From Prunella strophiata (taxonomy: Eukaryota; Chordata; Aves; Passeriformes; Prunellidae): a DNA stretch of 64,000 nt. The notes beneath the pieces were generated by a model that did not search any database, was not told the origin of the DNA, and saw nothing but the letters and a program-made list of their open reading frames with translations. Made by a program: the position numbers and the translations under genes. Positions 23,933 through 38,339 of this stretch are shown here, piece by piece (positions within the stretch are counted from its first letter, which is position 1; the number at the start of each line of letters is the position of its first letter). The stretch lies in NCBI GenBank assembly GCA_036583965.1, contig JAZBQD010000019.1:4906530-4970529 (forward strand). The letters are read 5' to 3'.

Positions 23933-26900
23933 TAGAGGCTTACAGTGCATTTTGAGGGTTAGGTGAAATCTCAAAGTGTGTGCTGGTTAACTGGGAATAA
24001 GTAAATGAATTTTTCATTCAATTTGGCCTTTGCTCAGGACAAGTGGTTGAGTCTCCTCTCCCTGATCTCACTTATCTTTGAAGCTGTGGGGAGTTCATTA
24101 GAGTTGACTGTCTCTGAGAAACTAAAGATTAAGGTGTGCATACATTAGCCCAAGGAAAACACATCAGGCCAAGGAGACAAAATAACCCAGGCTCAGTACT
24201 ACAGCTGAGCACAACTGTGTGCTGCCACACACCACTGCATATGGCCCTGGAGCTCTCCAGTCTGATTCTGCACAGGAATAATTCAGGAATGAATATGGGA
24301 TCTATTTGTAGGTCAGCCTGTCAAACTCCGAGCGTGACTCCCAGCAGAGGTTACTTGGAACAGAGCCCACGAAGTCCCACTGAGATTCCCACTGAGATAC
24401 ATACAGACCATTGTGTATTGCACATTAATGCAGGGTAATTATGTCCTTCTGGAAATCCTTTCAAGTCAGCATTCATCATTCAGAAATCGTCTTAAACCAG
24501 TTTGTGCTGCTCTTGTGCTTGAAAGTGAATTGTGCAGAGTTGGCAGCCATAACCACCACTGCAGCAGAGCCTATAAAAGCCCTTTCATTGTGGAGTTGGT
24601 GGTTTTACTGTAGCTTCCCTGTCTCATCAAGGAGCACCATAATTCACTGCAAAAATCTGTAACTCCTGCAGCATCCAGGAGTGAGCATGAGTGACTCCAT
24701 CCCGAGCTGTGGTGGGATCATTGCTCCACGTCCCCAAGCGTGCCATCAGGAGAGAGACTGAGTGGAAACTCCCCTGGAAGTTGGTCCAGATTGCCCTTCC
24801 CAGGTGGCAGGGCTGTGCTGGCTGGATGGGAGGAGGGCAGGAGGAGGAACTTCATCCTCAGCAGCCGTTCTCAAGTTGAGCTAATAAAGAGGCAAGCAGG
24901 CATTTGCAAATATCATGCTGGGCAAATTCTCCAGGGCCTCTGTGGCAGCTGCAACATGAAAGAGATGATAATGAATATCTCGTCTGTTCCGTGGCCTTTC
25001 AGGCTCTTCCTGAGTTTGCAGCAGGAGTGTGGTATGCAAAGAGCAAGCCTCCAGCCTCGTGCACCAAATTAGGTGGTAAAAATAATTGTGAAGCAATTTG
25101 CGGCTCAGTTTCATTATGTTGTTTTTTCCTTTCCTTTAGGAGCTGCAGACACATAGGAATAGCCTCAAGACTCCTTTGGTGAAGATCTTCCAGCTCAATT
25201 ATGTTTTCTGCATCATTTCAATGTCCAGCACGTAAATGAAGAATGATCCTTCCAGGCTGCTGGTGGAGGGAAGGAGTGAAACTGAGTTAAAATCTGCTTT
25301 GAAGAGTGCATACAAAACATTGTTGCCACTAAAGTCAATGCTGAAACTTCCATGGGTCTCATTACGGACAGATTTTCACCAGGCTCCAATTTAAGTGGAG
25401 CTGCTCACATCCTTACAACAAGCATCTTAATAAGCTTTTGCAAACTTGAAGCCTTAACTCATGGTCCCAGCTGCTGGATGTGGGAAAGATATATTAGTCC
25501 CGCTTTTTGCCATGTGGAAGACTGCTCTCTACATGACATTAATTGCTCTCTGCCTCACTTAATAAGAGTCTGCTTTCAGCAGCAGAATATAACCATGTAA
25601 TCAGAAGAATTTCTGTTTATTGTTAAAATGTTTTCATGCCTAGAAAATGAAGACTTCTGGAATGTGTCTGATGGCAACACGACATGGGCGTCGGGAGCGA
25701 GCGTCTGGAGCGCTGAGCTGCGATGTGAATCTCAGCCTCCCCATGCCCTGCTCAGCCATCAGCCACAGCCCAGCTAGAATTGAATTTCAGATTAAGGATC
25801 CTAGGGCAGAAAGGGCATTTCATGAGGAGAGAGGGAATAGTGTGCCAGTTTATGCTGCCCATGTGCTTTGGGGTGTGAGCACACCCAAGCCACCCGAAGG
25901 GATGAGCACTGGAAGGTGTCCTGAGCATGGACACCACTCCTGGAGTGAGGGTGAGCTGTCACACGTGTTACAGCTTTGCCACAGCAGGGGTGGCATGGAG
26001 ACATCATTGGTAATGCCCTTCCTCCCAGGATAATCCCATGCCAGCTGTCCACACCACCCCCCACAGGATACTGTCCAAGGAAGGAGAGGACAGTCCTGTC
26101 CTTTGGGGTGCCAGCTTGCACTGTAGGATGCTGTCACCTTCAGCCATGTCCCTGGAAGCCAGCATCCCCTCTGGCTCTCCCCATCTCAGGAGGTTGTCCC
26201 ATGTGTTTTCAGTGGAGGGAGAGGGCTCCAGGGTAGGTGGATGTCATTCTAGGGAGGGACTTTCTCCAGGAAACTTCTCCCACGTGCTTTCATTTCTTGC
26301 AGGAGCTGTGCTGGAGAAAATCTGGGTCAACAAAAGACATCCTCCCTCCAAATCAAAATCTCATATTAGTGCTCATGATTTTTAATTGGGCAGCACCCTC
26401 TCAGCTAAATTAACTGGTGCTCATCTGGTTCCTCCTGCTGCACACTCCCCCACCCAAATCCCAGACTAGCATCCACCTGGATCTAATTAGAGCTGGAAGA
26501 AAATGAAGATTTTGAGAAGCTGTGTCTGAGGCAGACATTTTTCAGAGGTTCTTTTGCCTATGGGTGTACATTGAAGGGAGCCACTGTGCAGGAAGAGCAG
26601 GCTGCATGTCAGGGGATAGATCCCCAGCGTGTCCCCTCTCTAAGCATCACAGGGAGGGGTTCCTACAGTGCTCAGCTGCTGTGGCAGCAGGAATACACGT
26701 GTCCCCAGGCATCCCCTGCCCTGACTGGCCTTGGCTTTACCTATTTATTTCTTAGTAAGTGCATCTGAGCCAGGAAAATTACTGTTTTGGCTGCTTCTCC
26801 CTTCACCCGTGAGTGATTTTTTCATCTCCAGGCAGCCACCTGTGTGTTGAGCACAAGGGACTCAGTAAGGACTGAAAAGCACAGATTTTTTTTTTTTTTT

Positions 26901-28929
26901 TCCATTGCATCCTGCACGTTTCCAAGGGGAGCCCTTTCCCCTCTGCCAAGGTTCAATGCAGCTCTTATGCACTGGATCCACACACACACAAAAAAGCAGT
27001 AAATACAGCACAGAAGCATGCTTTGTGTGCTCCCCTGCCTGAGAAAAGTGGGGTAGAGCAACTAGGGTTTCAAAGCTTCCTTCGATAGGACGTTTCATTC
27101 CCTGTGGGATTTTGGGCACCGTGAAGCCGAGCTAACTCAGCAAATGTGTTTACTTTTGTGAGCTGGAGAGCCACAAGGCAGGAATTCACAGCAACCCCAA
27201 CTTCTTAGCACAGAACCAATAACATTATGAGCACCTCAGGGCAGCTATGAACAAGGGCTTCTTTTATAGGCAGGGAAGTGTAACACAAAAGTGATTCTCG
27301 GCCACAGGAAAAGGGAAAATGGCCCAGGTAAACGTGCAGTGGGAGCTGCAAACTGGATTCTTTCTGAAAAGTTTAATAATTCTGTGTTATTCCATGAAAG
27401 CTTTCCGGTCTTAGGAGCAATAACCCCCTCCTCCATCCCTACATGTTAAAGTAATTAGATTGCAAAATGCAATGGCTACATAATGTATCTATGGCTTTTG
27501 TCATTTAGCAGGGATTTTTTTGGTTTGTTTCTCTACCCCCATGATGAGTTTAATAGAAGTCCAAAAGAAATCAGAGACTAAAATAAATGGTGACAAGCTG
27601 GGTACTCCCTCTGGGTCTGCAGCCTCACTGACACACACATTTCTTCAAAAATTTTTAGGAAATGTAAAGCCAAATTAGAAAAGTCTCAATATGCCAAGAT
27701 GCTGCAAAAGATGTTTGGCTGCTCCTCAGGAACTGGTTCTCTGGATCAGCTCTTTAGCTGTGAGGATTTTCCCTTCCAGGCAGCCTAGCACACTGGTGTT
27801 GCTAAATGAAATTACACACGGATCACCAGGGCAAGGAAAAGCAAAATAAAATGTGCCATTCCTCAAATAAAGGGCTGCAGTGTATCACCTTGTCAGGCTG
27901 GAAGGAAACTCCAGCTTATGAGGGAAAGAGCAGTGTTGGCTCTTTTCTGAAGATTAAGCAGCTCTAGTGCTGCCTGGAATTTAATTAAAGATACATGTAT
28001 TTGCTTTATATTCCTGCTTGCTGTTTGACCAGAGAGGAGTTGGGATGTGAAGTCAGGTGCTTCCTGGAGAGCTGAGGGACACCAGGAAAAGTCCTGGCTC
28101 TGCTTCCATCCCTCAGAGAGGCTAAAAACCAAGGTCACACCCTGGAGAGACGGTGCTGGCCTGTCAGGAGAGGGAGCTCCGACCACACCACCCAGCTGGG
28201 AGCCCTCTGCTTGCTCCCAGATTTCTGCCACACCTTCAGCTCTCAGTGCTCTGTACTGGCTGCTGCATCAGCCTCCATCCTCATCTCCCTCTGCTCTGTG
28301 TGGCTGCAGCAGAGATCTCTGCAATCACAGTGCTCCAGCCAGGGAAATAAAACCCTCCCAGGGCACTTTTGGTGTTCCCAGGAGACAGCTGGGGGCTGGG
28401 TTTGGTGCCTGGCAGGGGCTCCTTTCCCTGCCACAGCACAGACCATCATCCCCACAGTCCTCCCCGTGGTTATGGGGTTCTGGGGGAGCTTTCCATAAGC
28501 AGTGGTTCCTGTTGGGGGCTTTTAACACTTGCAGCTGTAACACCAAGCAAGATGTGTCTGTGTCCTGCAGAATGCTTTCAACTAAATAAATGAAATCCAG
28601 TTATTTAAATTTATGCAAAAAGGCTGCAATAAATGGAAGAGTATTTTTTTAAAATGCATGTCACACAACAATTCTACAGAAAATGCAGATACTGAGGACT
28701 AGTTATCAGCTGCTGGGGTCCAGCTGATCAATATGTATCAATCCAGAGGACAGCAGAAAATGATGGATAGGGATTTCCACCATCATATTAATTCCTGTAG
28801 TAGCTGATGGCTTCCCAGTCCCCTAATTAATTTAGCCTCGTGACCTCTGGAGGTACTGGGTGCTCTGAAGGAGGAAAATAACCCAGATTAACACAAAATT
28901 TCAGTTCTAGACCTCAGCTCTTGGCTTGG
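23933..28929. other. Intergenic, possible conserved non-coding stretch
   Basis: Free of recognised transposons for almost 5 kb. The part at about 24.7-25.7 kb keeps several CpGs and AT-rich homeobox-type motifs (TAATTG, AATTA), which suggests but does not show conservation. No exon is supported. Confidence 0.45.
25679..25724. other. Short CpG cluster
   Basis: Seven CpGs in about 45 bp within otherwise CpG-poor DNA. There is no promoter motif or exon beside it. The surrounding 24.7-25.7 kb is a possible conserved non-coding stretch, judged only from its low repeat content and retained CpGs. Confidence 0.4.
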
Positions 28930-28975
28930 ATCATGGAATCACAGAATGGTTTGGGTTGGAAGTGAGGGTGCCAAG
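28930..28975 (-). mobile_element. Short CR1 LINE 3' end
   Basis: ATGGAATCACAGAATGGTTT followed by GGGTTGGAAGTGAGGGTG. Only the final roughly 45 bp of the element are recognisable. Confidence 0.7.
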
Positions 28976-31714
28976 AGAGGATGTGTCCAGCTCTGTCCCA
29001 GACCATCTCAGTCCCACTGGAGACCATCAGGCCCAGATGTCCCTCATGTCTTCTGCAAGCTGACATGAGATGGATTCATCTCATAAAACCCCTGAGCTTT
29101 GAAATGAAGCCCAGCAGGTCATGAGCCAACAGAGGTGGTTGTGAAAAGGCACAAAAATGTGTTGCCTGCCCCAGGTCTATAACACATTTTCAGTTGTAAA
29201 GTGTTTAGTTTCCTAGATCCCCTTCTAGACCACAACCTGGCTAGTGTTTCCCTGTGCTGGGATTTACTTTTCCAAGTGATTTGGTCATTGTTTCCACTCC
29301 AGAAGCTTCTCAGATGGGAAGAGCTTTCCCTCTCTGAAGCATTTTTGCTCTCTGTGGATAAAGTGCAGCCTCAGCCCTTTGTAAATCAGAGCCCTCACCT
29401 TGAACAATGAACAGTCCTAACCACGATTTAATAAAAACCAAAGGAGGTCACAGTGGGAGCCAAAGCAGCTGGGACCAGGAGGCTTCCTTGCATCTCTAAA
29501 TGTTGTCCTAATGATGAGGAGTGCTGCTAAAGACAAATGTTCTTTTCTGGGAATCAACACCAGCATTTCTCTGCTTCTGGCTGCTGCCAAGAATGTCCCC
29601 CTCAGCACAGGATGGGGCCAGTCCCAGCCTTTTTTTGCTGCTGGAAGTGCTGAGCTTGGTGTAACAGCCTGTGACCAGTGCTGGGGCTTACCTGGCCATC
29701 CAGTAGCAGTTCACAGGGTTGCAGCTTCTCCCTGGAAGATTTTAAAATTCCAGGGTAAAATATCATGGAAATACAAAGAGGCTTGCTTGGCACATAGCAT
29801 AGACTTCTGTCCCCACAGCTGGCTTCATGTGATAGTCTGAAATATTACTTGTAATATTATGAGATCCAGAGTGATCTTCAAATTGATGATGTCCCTTTAA
29901 AATGACTTTCAAAAAATCCCTTTAAAGTAGATGACAGATTTTTAATACCACCCGCAGAGTTCAGCATGTATCAGTGTCACTGTTCTTGCACAGCTGTAGC
30001 AAACCCTCTCCATCTGGACTTTAAAAGATTTGACTTTAAAAAGGAAAAACAGCAAACCCCTGATCATTAACCAGGACCCATTTGCCAGAGATCGATGAAA
30101 TTAAAGAGCACTCGTGTTAAATCACTTCCATCCAGCATGTTTGACACATTGAATTTGTTACACTTGGGAAATCGTGATTTTCCTTCTGCCATTACGAGGC
30201 AGAAATACAAAAATTCCTAATAAAAGAACACACACACTCACACATGAAAAATCAGCTTCTTCTGGCATTTCTCTTTGAAGTTGCTGTGGCTCAGTGCCAG
30301 TGAGAAGTCACAGACTCATCTGCAGCTGCCTTGCTGGACCCTTTGTGCTGACAGAGGCACTGGACTTGCTGCCAAAATTGGAATCAGTGCCCTCCTTTCT
30401 CTCAGACTGCTATGACCAGCATGGTGTTCTGCAGGCCCAAAAGGGATCCTCCTTTTATTTCTTTTTTTAAAATTCTGTTTCTTGATTTTTCAGAAAATGC
30501 AAACTGTTGCTGTCTTAAGTGCAACAGGTGACTGCATGGAGAGATCTGCACTCCAGCACCAAGGGACATTGTCTGTGAGGGGAATTCACCTTCAGGCAGC
30601 ATCAAATTCACCTTCTACAGCAGCATCTTATGCTCAGAGCCTGCCCTCTTTAGCTGATTGTTTGTCCTGGTTCTGATGGCCATCTGTCTCTTCTCTTGTG
30701 CAGGTTATCCAAGGATACAGAGCTGGGGGACTCATCCAAAGTGCTGCTGGCACCCAGGCTGTGTGGGTTATCTGAGGTGTGAGCTGTGAGCATCAGAATG
30801 GAACCATCTCAATCCAACGTGCAGAACTGTAGAGAAACAGGACAAGCCCCTGTGAAGGCTTGCCTCCTCCTCATCCTCCCACATGCCAGCACGGGCAGAC
30901 CCTGCTTCCATTGGGAAATGTACAAATAGCCAGGAACCCAGCTGGTGTGAGGGAGGGGAGAGGGTGAGGCTGCAAGAACATGGAGAAGAAAATGAGGAGG
31001 AGGAGGAGGAGTTGATTTTTCTTGACATCTTCCACAGGCTGACCTTTGGTATTTTCTTCTATGGAGAAATGATCTTTCTTATCTGCAAATTCCTTGTGAG
31101 ATGTACACAAAGAGGATGCCCAAGATTCTGATGGATGGAGGGATGGACATAAGGACAAAAGTAGAAACACAACTTCTCCTCTCCTGCTTCTCCACTTTTC
31201 CTACACAAATATGCCTGTCCCATCACTTATCACTTCCTTCAGTCTTGACAACTGATGAGAAAGTGTTTAGGACTCAAGGTCTTTATTTAGTTTTCTAATC
31301 AAATAATTTAAATGTATGAGTTGACACAATAGGCAAAGAGCCATAAGTCCCCCTGCTTGCTATTATGTGTGATTCTTCTTTGAGCAAATATATAATCACA
31401 GCCCTAAGTTATAATAATTATGTAATATTTCTTGATAGAAGCAATTGGAATCCATTGTGCAGGGAAGTAATTACAGCCTACTTGGTTCCTTTGTTTCTGA
31501 GTGGGTGGCATTTATGGGAAAAAAAATTATGCATGCTCAAAAATCTTTATAAAATGTTGGGTTCTCAGAAAATCTTGGACCTCCTCAGATGCACTGGATT
31601 TTTTAAGGGATAATAAAATCTTTTTATTTTCTGCAGAGCAAAAATGTGTATTAAGTTAACCAAGAAACATTTAGTTCTAAGGATGAAAGAACATCAAGGT
31701 AAATGTTTTCCTTA

Positions 31715-31715
<1 letters not shown>

Positions 31716-31753
<38 letters not shown>
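31716..31753 (+). repeat. Poly(A) run, 38 A
   Basis: An uninterrupted A38 followed by GAGAGAGGAGAG. It could be a microsatellite or the tail of a retrocopy, but no source RNA is recognised upstream. Confidence 0.9.
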
Positions 31754-31756
<3 letters not shown>

Positions 31757-34700
31757 AGAGGAGAGTTTATAAATTTACACATTCAAATAAGCTTGATGGG
31801 TGTGTGCACATGTTCCCTCTCTCTCACACACACAGAAGGTATGAGCTGCTTTTAAGATGACACCTTAAATATGGATTTTTTAGTAGCAGTTTCATGTTGG
31901 AGGGTTCTTATTTGTAATTAAATTTCTGAGAAAACCTTCACAGTAGTGACAGAGCAAAATTGGCTTAAAGGAATAAATTAACTGTAATAGCACAAAAGAA
32001 GAAATGTCAGGCAGACTGCTACAACACTGTCTAATTTGCTTTTCTGATCACATCAGCGAAGGTCTGGAAATAACCAGATGCATTAACATTTATCTAGGAA
32101 TGATAAAAGTTGCCATCCTGCCAGATATTCAGTTGGTTTATTAATTACCAGCAGAAACCTGAGATGAGATGTGTGTTGGTTTAACTTCTTAACTGCTCAC
32201 TGGAGAATGTTTTTAAAGGGATTTCCTGTAGAGAAATAAGAGATGTTTGGGAAATATTTTTGAAGCTTGAAAACAAAAATGTTAAGTTTCAGTTCCTGCC
32301 ATGATCTTGGTAAGTCTTTCATCAAGTGTATGGGGAACTGGTAAAGGATGCAGGAAGTGGGCTGGAGAGGAGAAAAGATCATAGGAACACAAATATTTAT
32401 CCTGGAGGTATGGGGTGGCCTTTCCTACCTAGCAAGTGAAGGGGCTCTTCTAATAACATCTCAATGTTCTCAATCAATCCTGCAGCCATTACTGCCATGC
32501 TGGGTGCCAAAGCTGGTGCTGAAGAAGCTGAAATTGGTGTTTTCCATGTCAGACTGGAGTCCTCTGCAGTCCTGCCAGAGCCTTTTCTCACTAAAACTCA
32601 TTGCTGACTGGAGATTAGATGAGACATCTCCCAGTCAGGGCCATGTCTGGTGCACCAAGCATTTCTTCACTCAGATCTGCCTATTTTATCTGCCTGCTTC
32701 CCATGGAAAGCTTTGCAAGTGTCTTCCTAAGATGAAAAGAAAATGTGTTATTTTCCTCGCTCTGCACAGAAGCCCAGATATTTTTGTTCCTTTTGACTGC
32801 TTCCTGATCAATAGGCCAATTTTAGCTAGTGACCCTTTTCAGAATGTTCTCTTGGCCACTGGAGAGTCTCTAATTTGCTGAAAAATTGCCCTGGTGAGAG
32901 CAGAAATAGGCAGCATGACCCCAGCCCTGTGCAGTGCATATGCATGGGCTATATATAAAATTCCCTGTTTCTTCTGGGTATAGCTCTTCATGTAGGTCCC
33001 CATTGGAAGCCTTTTCTCTGTGGCTGAGTAGCACTTAGGATGATTTTTTTTTTTTTTAATGTGCATTTTCAAGATACACTTTTTCATGTGTCAATTTTAT
33101 TCTGGATGCCTGCTGCCTAAAAAAATGATGGCATGATAGCAAAGCCCACCCTCTTCCACATATTTTGACTAATTGCCTCAAAACATCCTGTGTTAGATTC
33201 AGGCTGTGTTCTACACCCACGTCACCACCATTTTTTCATACATTTTTTTTTTCCCTACTGGTTTTCTGAAGCAAGGCTGCCAAAGCTGCCCAAATCCTCT
33301 GAGATAAATCAGAGGTGAGAGCTGGATGCTCCTGAGAGGAGTGGGTGAGGGAGAAAGCCACAACTGCTCCCTGTCCTACAGGGCAGCTCCTGTGTAGCTG
33401 TGAAAAACTTCATTTGCCAAGAGGATAAAGGAATTTCATGCTGAATTTGGTGGGAAGCATAATGGATGGGTTTGGACAGGGTTTGAGAGGGGTGGATTGC
33501 TGCTGCCTTGCTCATCCCTGGCCAGGGAGCCTGGTTTTCCTCCAGACCTGAAGGGAGACTTCCAGGAACACACAATTCAGGGATGTGCCAACCCCAGAGC
33601 TGCTGCTTACCTTATTGATGCTTGGCATTGAGATTCAAATTCTTTTTTGAAAGATTGCAATTTGCACATCAGTGTTATTGTAGCAGCAGAGATTTCTTAA
33701 TGACTTCCTGTCAAGTACAAAATGCAAGCTAATTTCTGATCCTAAAGAAGTGCTGTGACAAAGACATTTTCAATGACAGTGTTTGGTACAACCAAGCCAC
33801 TGTGCTTCTCCAGGTCAGTATGAGCAGCTCATCCTCCTGATGTCCTTCACCCCCTAAAAGTAGCCCAGCTCGATTGGGAAAAGTCAAGCCAAATTTAAAA
33901 ATAATTTGTTTTCACATGAATCTTAGAGTGATTAAATTATGCTGTTGATTTCAGAACATGAAAATGTGATCCCACCCCAGAAAAAAGCCTTTTGGAATAT
34001 GCTTGATAACTCCACAATGTGACTTCCTTCAGCACCCAGTAGTAATAAATAGCACCTCTTATTAATAAAATATAACAAGAGAAAAAGACATCCCAGAAGC
34101 CAAAAATCTCTTCTAATTCATTAAAGAGTTAACAGGCAATCCTACACCTCGAAGGGAGACCTTTGCTACACATTTTTAATGGCCTGGGCTCTTGGTAGGT
34201 GAAAGGAAAGTTCCAAGCAATAATTCAGGTTTAAAATACTGTCTTGGTGCCAAGTAATCAAACTAGTTTTAAGTGAAGCAATTAGCAAGCATTAGAAAGG
34301 CAGCTATTTCCTGCTTGAAGGTGGTAAACTCTGTGTCTCTTATTATGATTTCTCTGGGGATGTGAGTAATGGGCTACAGAGCTTTTTTTGGGGGGGTAGT
34401 GGGGGTTTTTTTGCATATGTGGAAATACTGGCAATGTCCTAAATCCTTGCCAATTTACTAGATACGAATGACGATGAGGGTGGAACAAAGTCCTTACTCT
34501 TTTCTGGTGGTTTGAGCAATATGTGTGCCAAAATCTGTAAGGTGGTTTTCTCATTAGGTCCTTAAAAACAGGTTTTTCTTCCTGGTTCTGCATCACCAGA
34601 TCCCCATTTCTGGGACCAGGCTGGTGCTGGAATGAGCAGATGAAGCAAAGCTGGTCATTCTGCTGCTTTTGCTGGATTTTGTGGAGGGGGTTGATGAAAC

Positions 34701-36969
34701 ACAGATGGGGACCACATCTCCCTGAAGGAGAGTTTTCTCCTTGAAACCACTTGGTTTTTTGCCAAGGGGAGCTCTCAGAGCTGCATTTCCAAAGGAGGTG
34801 GCTCCTGATGGGTGCAGCTGCATCAACAGTCTGTTTTAACCTAAATGGGTGCTTTTGGAGCCAATCTGTCACTTGTCCTAATTTCCTACACTTTACTTTG
34901 TGAGCACAATTTACCTAAACTTAACCCTGGAGTGCCAGAGCAGATCTCTCCCCCACCTCCCTCAGTGCCTCTCTCCTCCACCACAGCTTTATAAACTGGC
35001 ATCCACACCTAAGGCTCTTTGGATTATTGAGAAATCCCTCTGTTGGGATTTGAAAAAGGCTCTAGGGGCTCAAAGTGAATGGACATGCATTCAAATAAAG
35101 GTGAGAAGCAAGGCTGACACCCTGCCAAAATTCAGGACATGTCCCTGAAGTCTCAGCAGCACACAGGGCAAACCTCTGCCCTAAAGGGGAACCTCTGCAT
35201 AAGGTCCAGAAACAGAAATTTCATGAGTTTTTCATTGTAATTTATTCTTTTTGTTTTGAACATTGGGGGAAAAAACACCACCATTTTCTAAATGAAAAGG
35301 GTGAATCTTATGGAATATTAAAACTAATTTGCTTTCTATCATTTTTATTATTATTATTTCCAAGGGAAATTCAGAAATGGGTTGGAAAGTATGAAAACCA
35401 AATACTTCAACAGCATTTCACATTTTGGCCAGCACATGCCCCTATCTGGTACTGAGCCTGATGAGACTAGTTTTATTTTAACAAACCTGGATCATAAATG
35501 TGATCAGGTGGGATTTTATGTAAGCACCAGCTGAAACCTGTGCTGGTAGAGTTATTGCTGTGCATAAGCAAAAAGGAAAGCACACAAAAAAAGACACGGA
35601 ATCTTACCTCAGGTTAAAGAAACAATGGGAAGTTTGGCAGAAAATGAGGAATTACATACTTTTATTCAAATACATGAATTTGTGTAACCACAGGAAGCAG
35701 AGGGAGAGGTCCCCCTCCCAGTCCCTTGGATTTTCAATCCATTTGTTCTTTTTTTCTGAATATGTAGGACAGCTTGGGTTTTGCTGACAGGGTGTCTAGA
35801 TATTGAAGGTAACCACAATTGTGCTTAAACTATCAGGTTTTGTGGCTGTGCTGGGAGAACAAAAAAAAAAAACAGAGAAGAAGAAGAAGCAGCATCCCCA
35901 ACACAATGGACCTCAACCCAGATAGGTGCTGGCAAAAGAACTTTCTGTTTTGGAAAAAAGGGAATGCCTGTTTTCCAGCTGGCAACTCAGCTGATGAGTC
36001 TACCAGCTCATTGGAAAGCCTCTTGCCTGCTCTTTAGTTCTTATTATCATGGCATTTGTGCAAAATTTGGTGGTTTTCACAGCTTTTCTTTTCACACCCA
36101 GGTTTTTCCAGTGGAGGCATACCTTCACAGCAATCTAAGCACCTTCCTGGTGGGCTTGAATTCACAGAGAAACAAGCCCCAAGTTGGAAACTATTCAGGC
36201 ACAGCTGAGAGATGTGATATTTTCCACCAGAAGATGCAGTGTTTGTTTTTTAAGAGCTTTGCCAGCCCAGCCTGCTTCAGATGGGAATTTTGCTGCGTGT
36301 CTCTGGTCAGGTCAGACCCCTCAGAGATGGGCACTAATTACATGCTGCTGGTGGCTTTGGTGCCCAGATTGTGACCCCCTTCTGCCAGACACCAGGGTGA
36401 AGCTCTCATGATTGCAGACACAGTCAAAGGCCACCTGTACTGTGACCAAGTAAAGTGCTGTGGAAAAAAGCACTCTGCAAAACCCTGCCTTGTGCTTTGT
36501 CAAATTAGCAGATGCTTTTAATGCTGTTGACCTTCCCATCTCTGCAACTCTGCTCACCATCTCCAAAAACAGGGATAATGGTATCATTTGGAGGCACAGG
36601 GCTCTGCTGAAGATACACCCATTAGTGCTGGTGAGGTTTTCAGGCTCAAAGGGAGAGCTCTTCACAGGAATGCTGATGAACAGGGAGAGAAACACCCAGT
36701 GTGGGGATCTGGATCATTATGGATGGAGCAAAGCAGGGTCTGATGGAGGGCAGACAAACAGGCCTGTGGTCACATCTTTCATGACTGTGCTATAATAATT
36801 TAAGCAGAGGAGACTAAACCAAAGTGGATGGCACTCTGTGTGTGTGTGCATGTATAGGCACAGGATCTAATTTTAAATTAACATCTAGGGTGAAGCAGTC
36901 ATTTTGAATGGTGAGATTCACAGGCATGAGTGTGTGAAGCTGAGGGTGGCTGTGCAATGCATATTTATC

Positions 36970-37008
36970 AAAATAAAATGAAATAAAATAAAATAAAATA
37001 AAATAAAA
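36970..37008. repeat. (AAAAT)n microsatellite
   Basis: About eight five-base units with one G interruption near the left end. Confidence 0.9.
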
Positions 37009-38339
37009 CCAGAGACATTTCCAGTCCTGCTATGGATTGATGTCTGCTGACATCAAAATCAACAAACAGTAAAATAATAACCTGTGGTAGCAAAGAAATC
37101 TCAGGGCATCACATGCTGGCACAGGGCAGACTCCCAGGAATTTCAGGTTGACAATACCCAGGGCTGCTAAGGCTGACCTCAAAGGCTCAGGACTTCACCA
37201 GAAACCAGGATCCTTCCAGGGTGTCCACCCACCCAGATATGGGCCAGGAGACCCTCCTGCACTGCTGTGGGCCCATGTCTGGGGTCTCCACTGCTTCCTG
37301 CCTCACCTGCCCCTGCCTGATCCATCTCCTCCTGGCTGCCTTTAGCTGACACCTGCTCCACATTAAGGTGATATTTGTTGTTCCTGCAGCCCCATTTCTT
37401 GAGGGCTGGGATGGGAAAGGCAGAAGAATGGCTGTGCTGCACATCTGGTGGGGTGGTAACCTCTGGGCAGCTCATGGTGCTGCCCAAGGATTATAAAGCT
37501 GTGATCCAGGGGGACGGTCCCTGCAGGAGTTGGGATGTGTAACGTGGCCACTTCTGAAATATCCAATTGCTTCTGCAGCAGCATTTGGAAGCAGAACAGC
37601 AAGATTTGCATCTTACAGCTTACACTTGCTATAGTAACATTCTCCAAACTCTCCTCACTACCTCTCCCCCACCCCAAATGTAAATGTCTTTTTTTAGGTG
37701 TTTTATTTCCAATCCGAGTGTCTAAACTTTGTTTATTGAGCTGCTCAAGTCTGAAAATTGAATACTCTATATGCTCTATTCACTCCATTTTCTTTCAGGC
37801 AGGTCTGATCACTGCTTGAAATATTCCCATTCCACCCAGCTGATGGAGATTTTTCACAGTGGAGCACAGAGCATCTCCACCTGAGCACAGCAGTGCTGCA
37901 TTATTAGCTTGGGAAGCTATGACCTTGAAGGCTTTATATTTAATTTATTTCAGCATTCCAGCCATAGAGATGTTTGCTCTGATTAGACCCAGTAAATTAC
38001 CCTCCACAGATGAATTATCAGGGGATTTTCTTCTATTTTTTTTCCTGCCCATTCTCAAACAACTCAGAATGAGCCTGAATAGTCAGGTTTGTGTGGCTGG
38101 AAATCTTAAATGACTTATTTTCCACAGCACAGGTCTCCAAGCAGTTTACAGTGAGTTCTCCTGAACAATCTCCCATCATGTATGTGCCATTTATGCTGTC
38201 ACCCACTGGCTAATCTGATTATCAAAACTTTTCAACAATTAAATAGATCACAAATTATCTGCAGTTTTGATTAGTGATTAGCAAATAGGTAGCAGATCCA
38301 TGGGGATATCCATATCTGCACCCCTAATAAGGCTTCATC

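Larger units (their letters stand above)
28976..38339. other. Intergenic, 9 kb without recognised transposons
   Basis: Only simple repeats (A38, AAAAT) are recognised. Open frames at 32348-32881 (177 codons) and 34282-34872 (196 codons, minus) have no recognisable domain or splice context. A CpG-retaining, AT-rich patch at about 30080-30200 could be a conserved element. Confidence 0.5.

Noticed and set aside
34282..34872. 196-codon minus-strand open frame
   Set aside because: No recognised domain, composition like chance translation, and no splice or promoter context.
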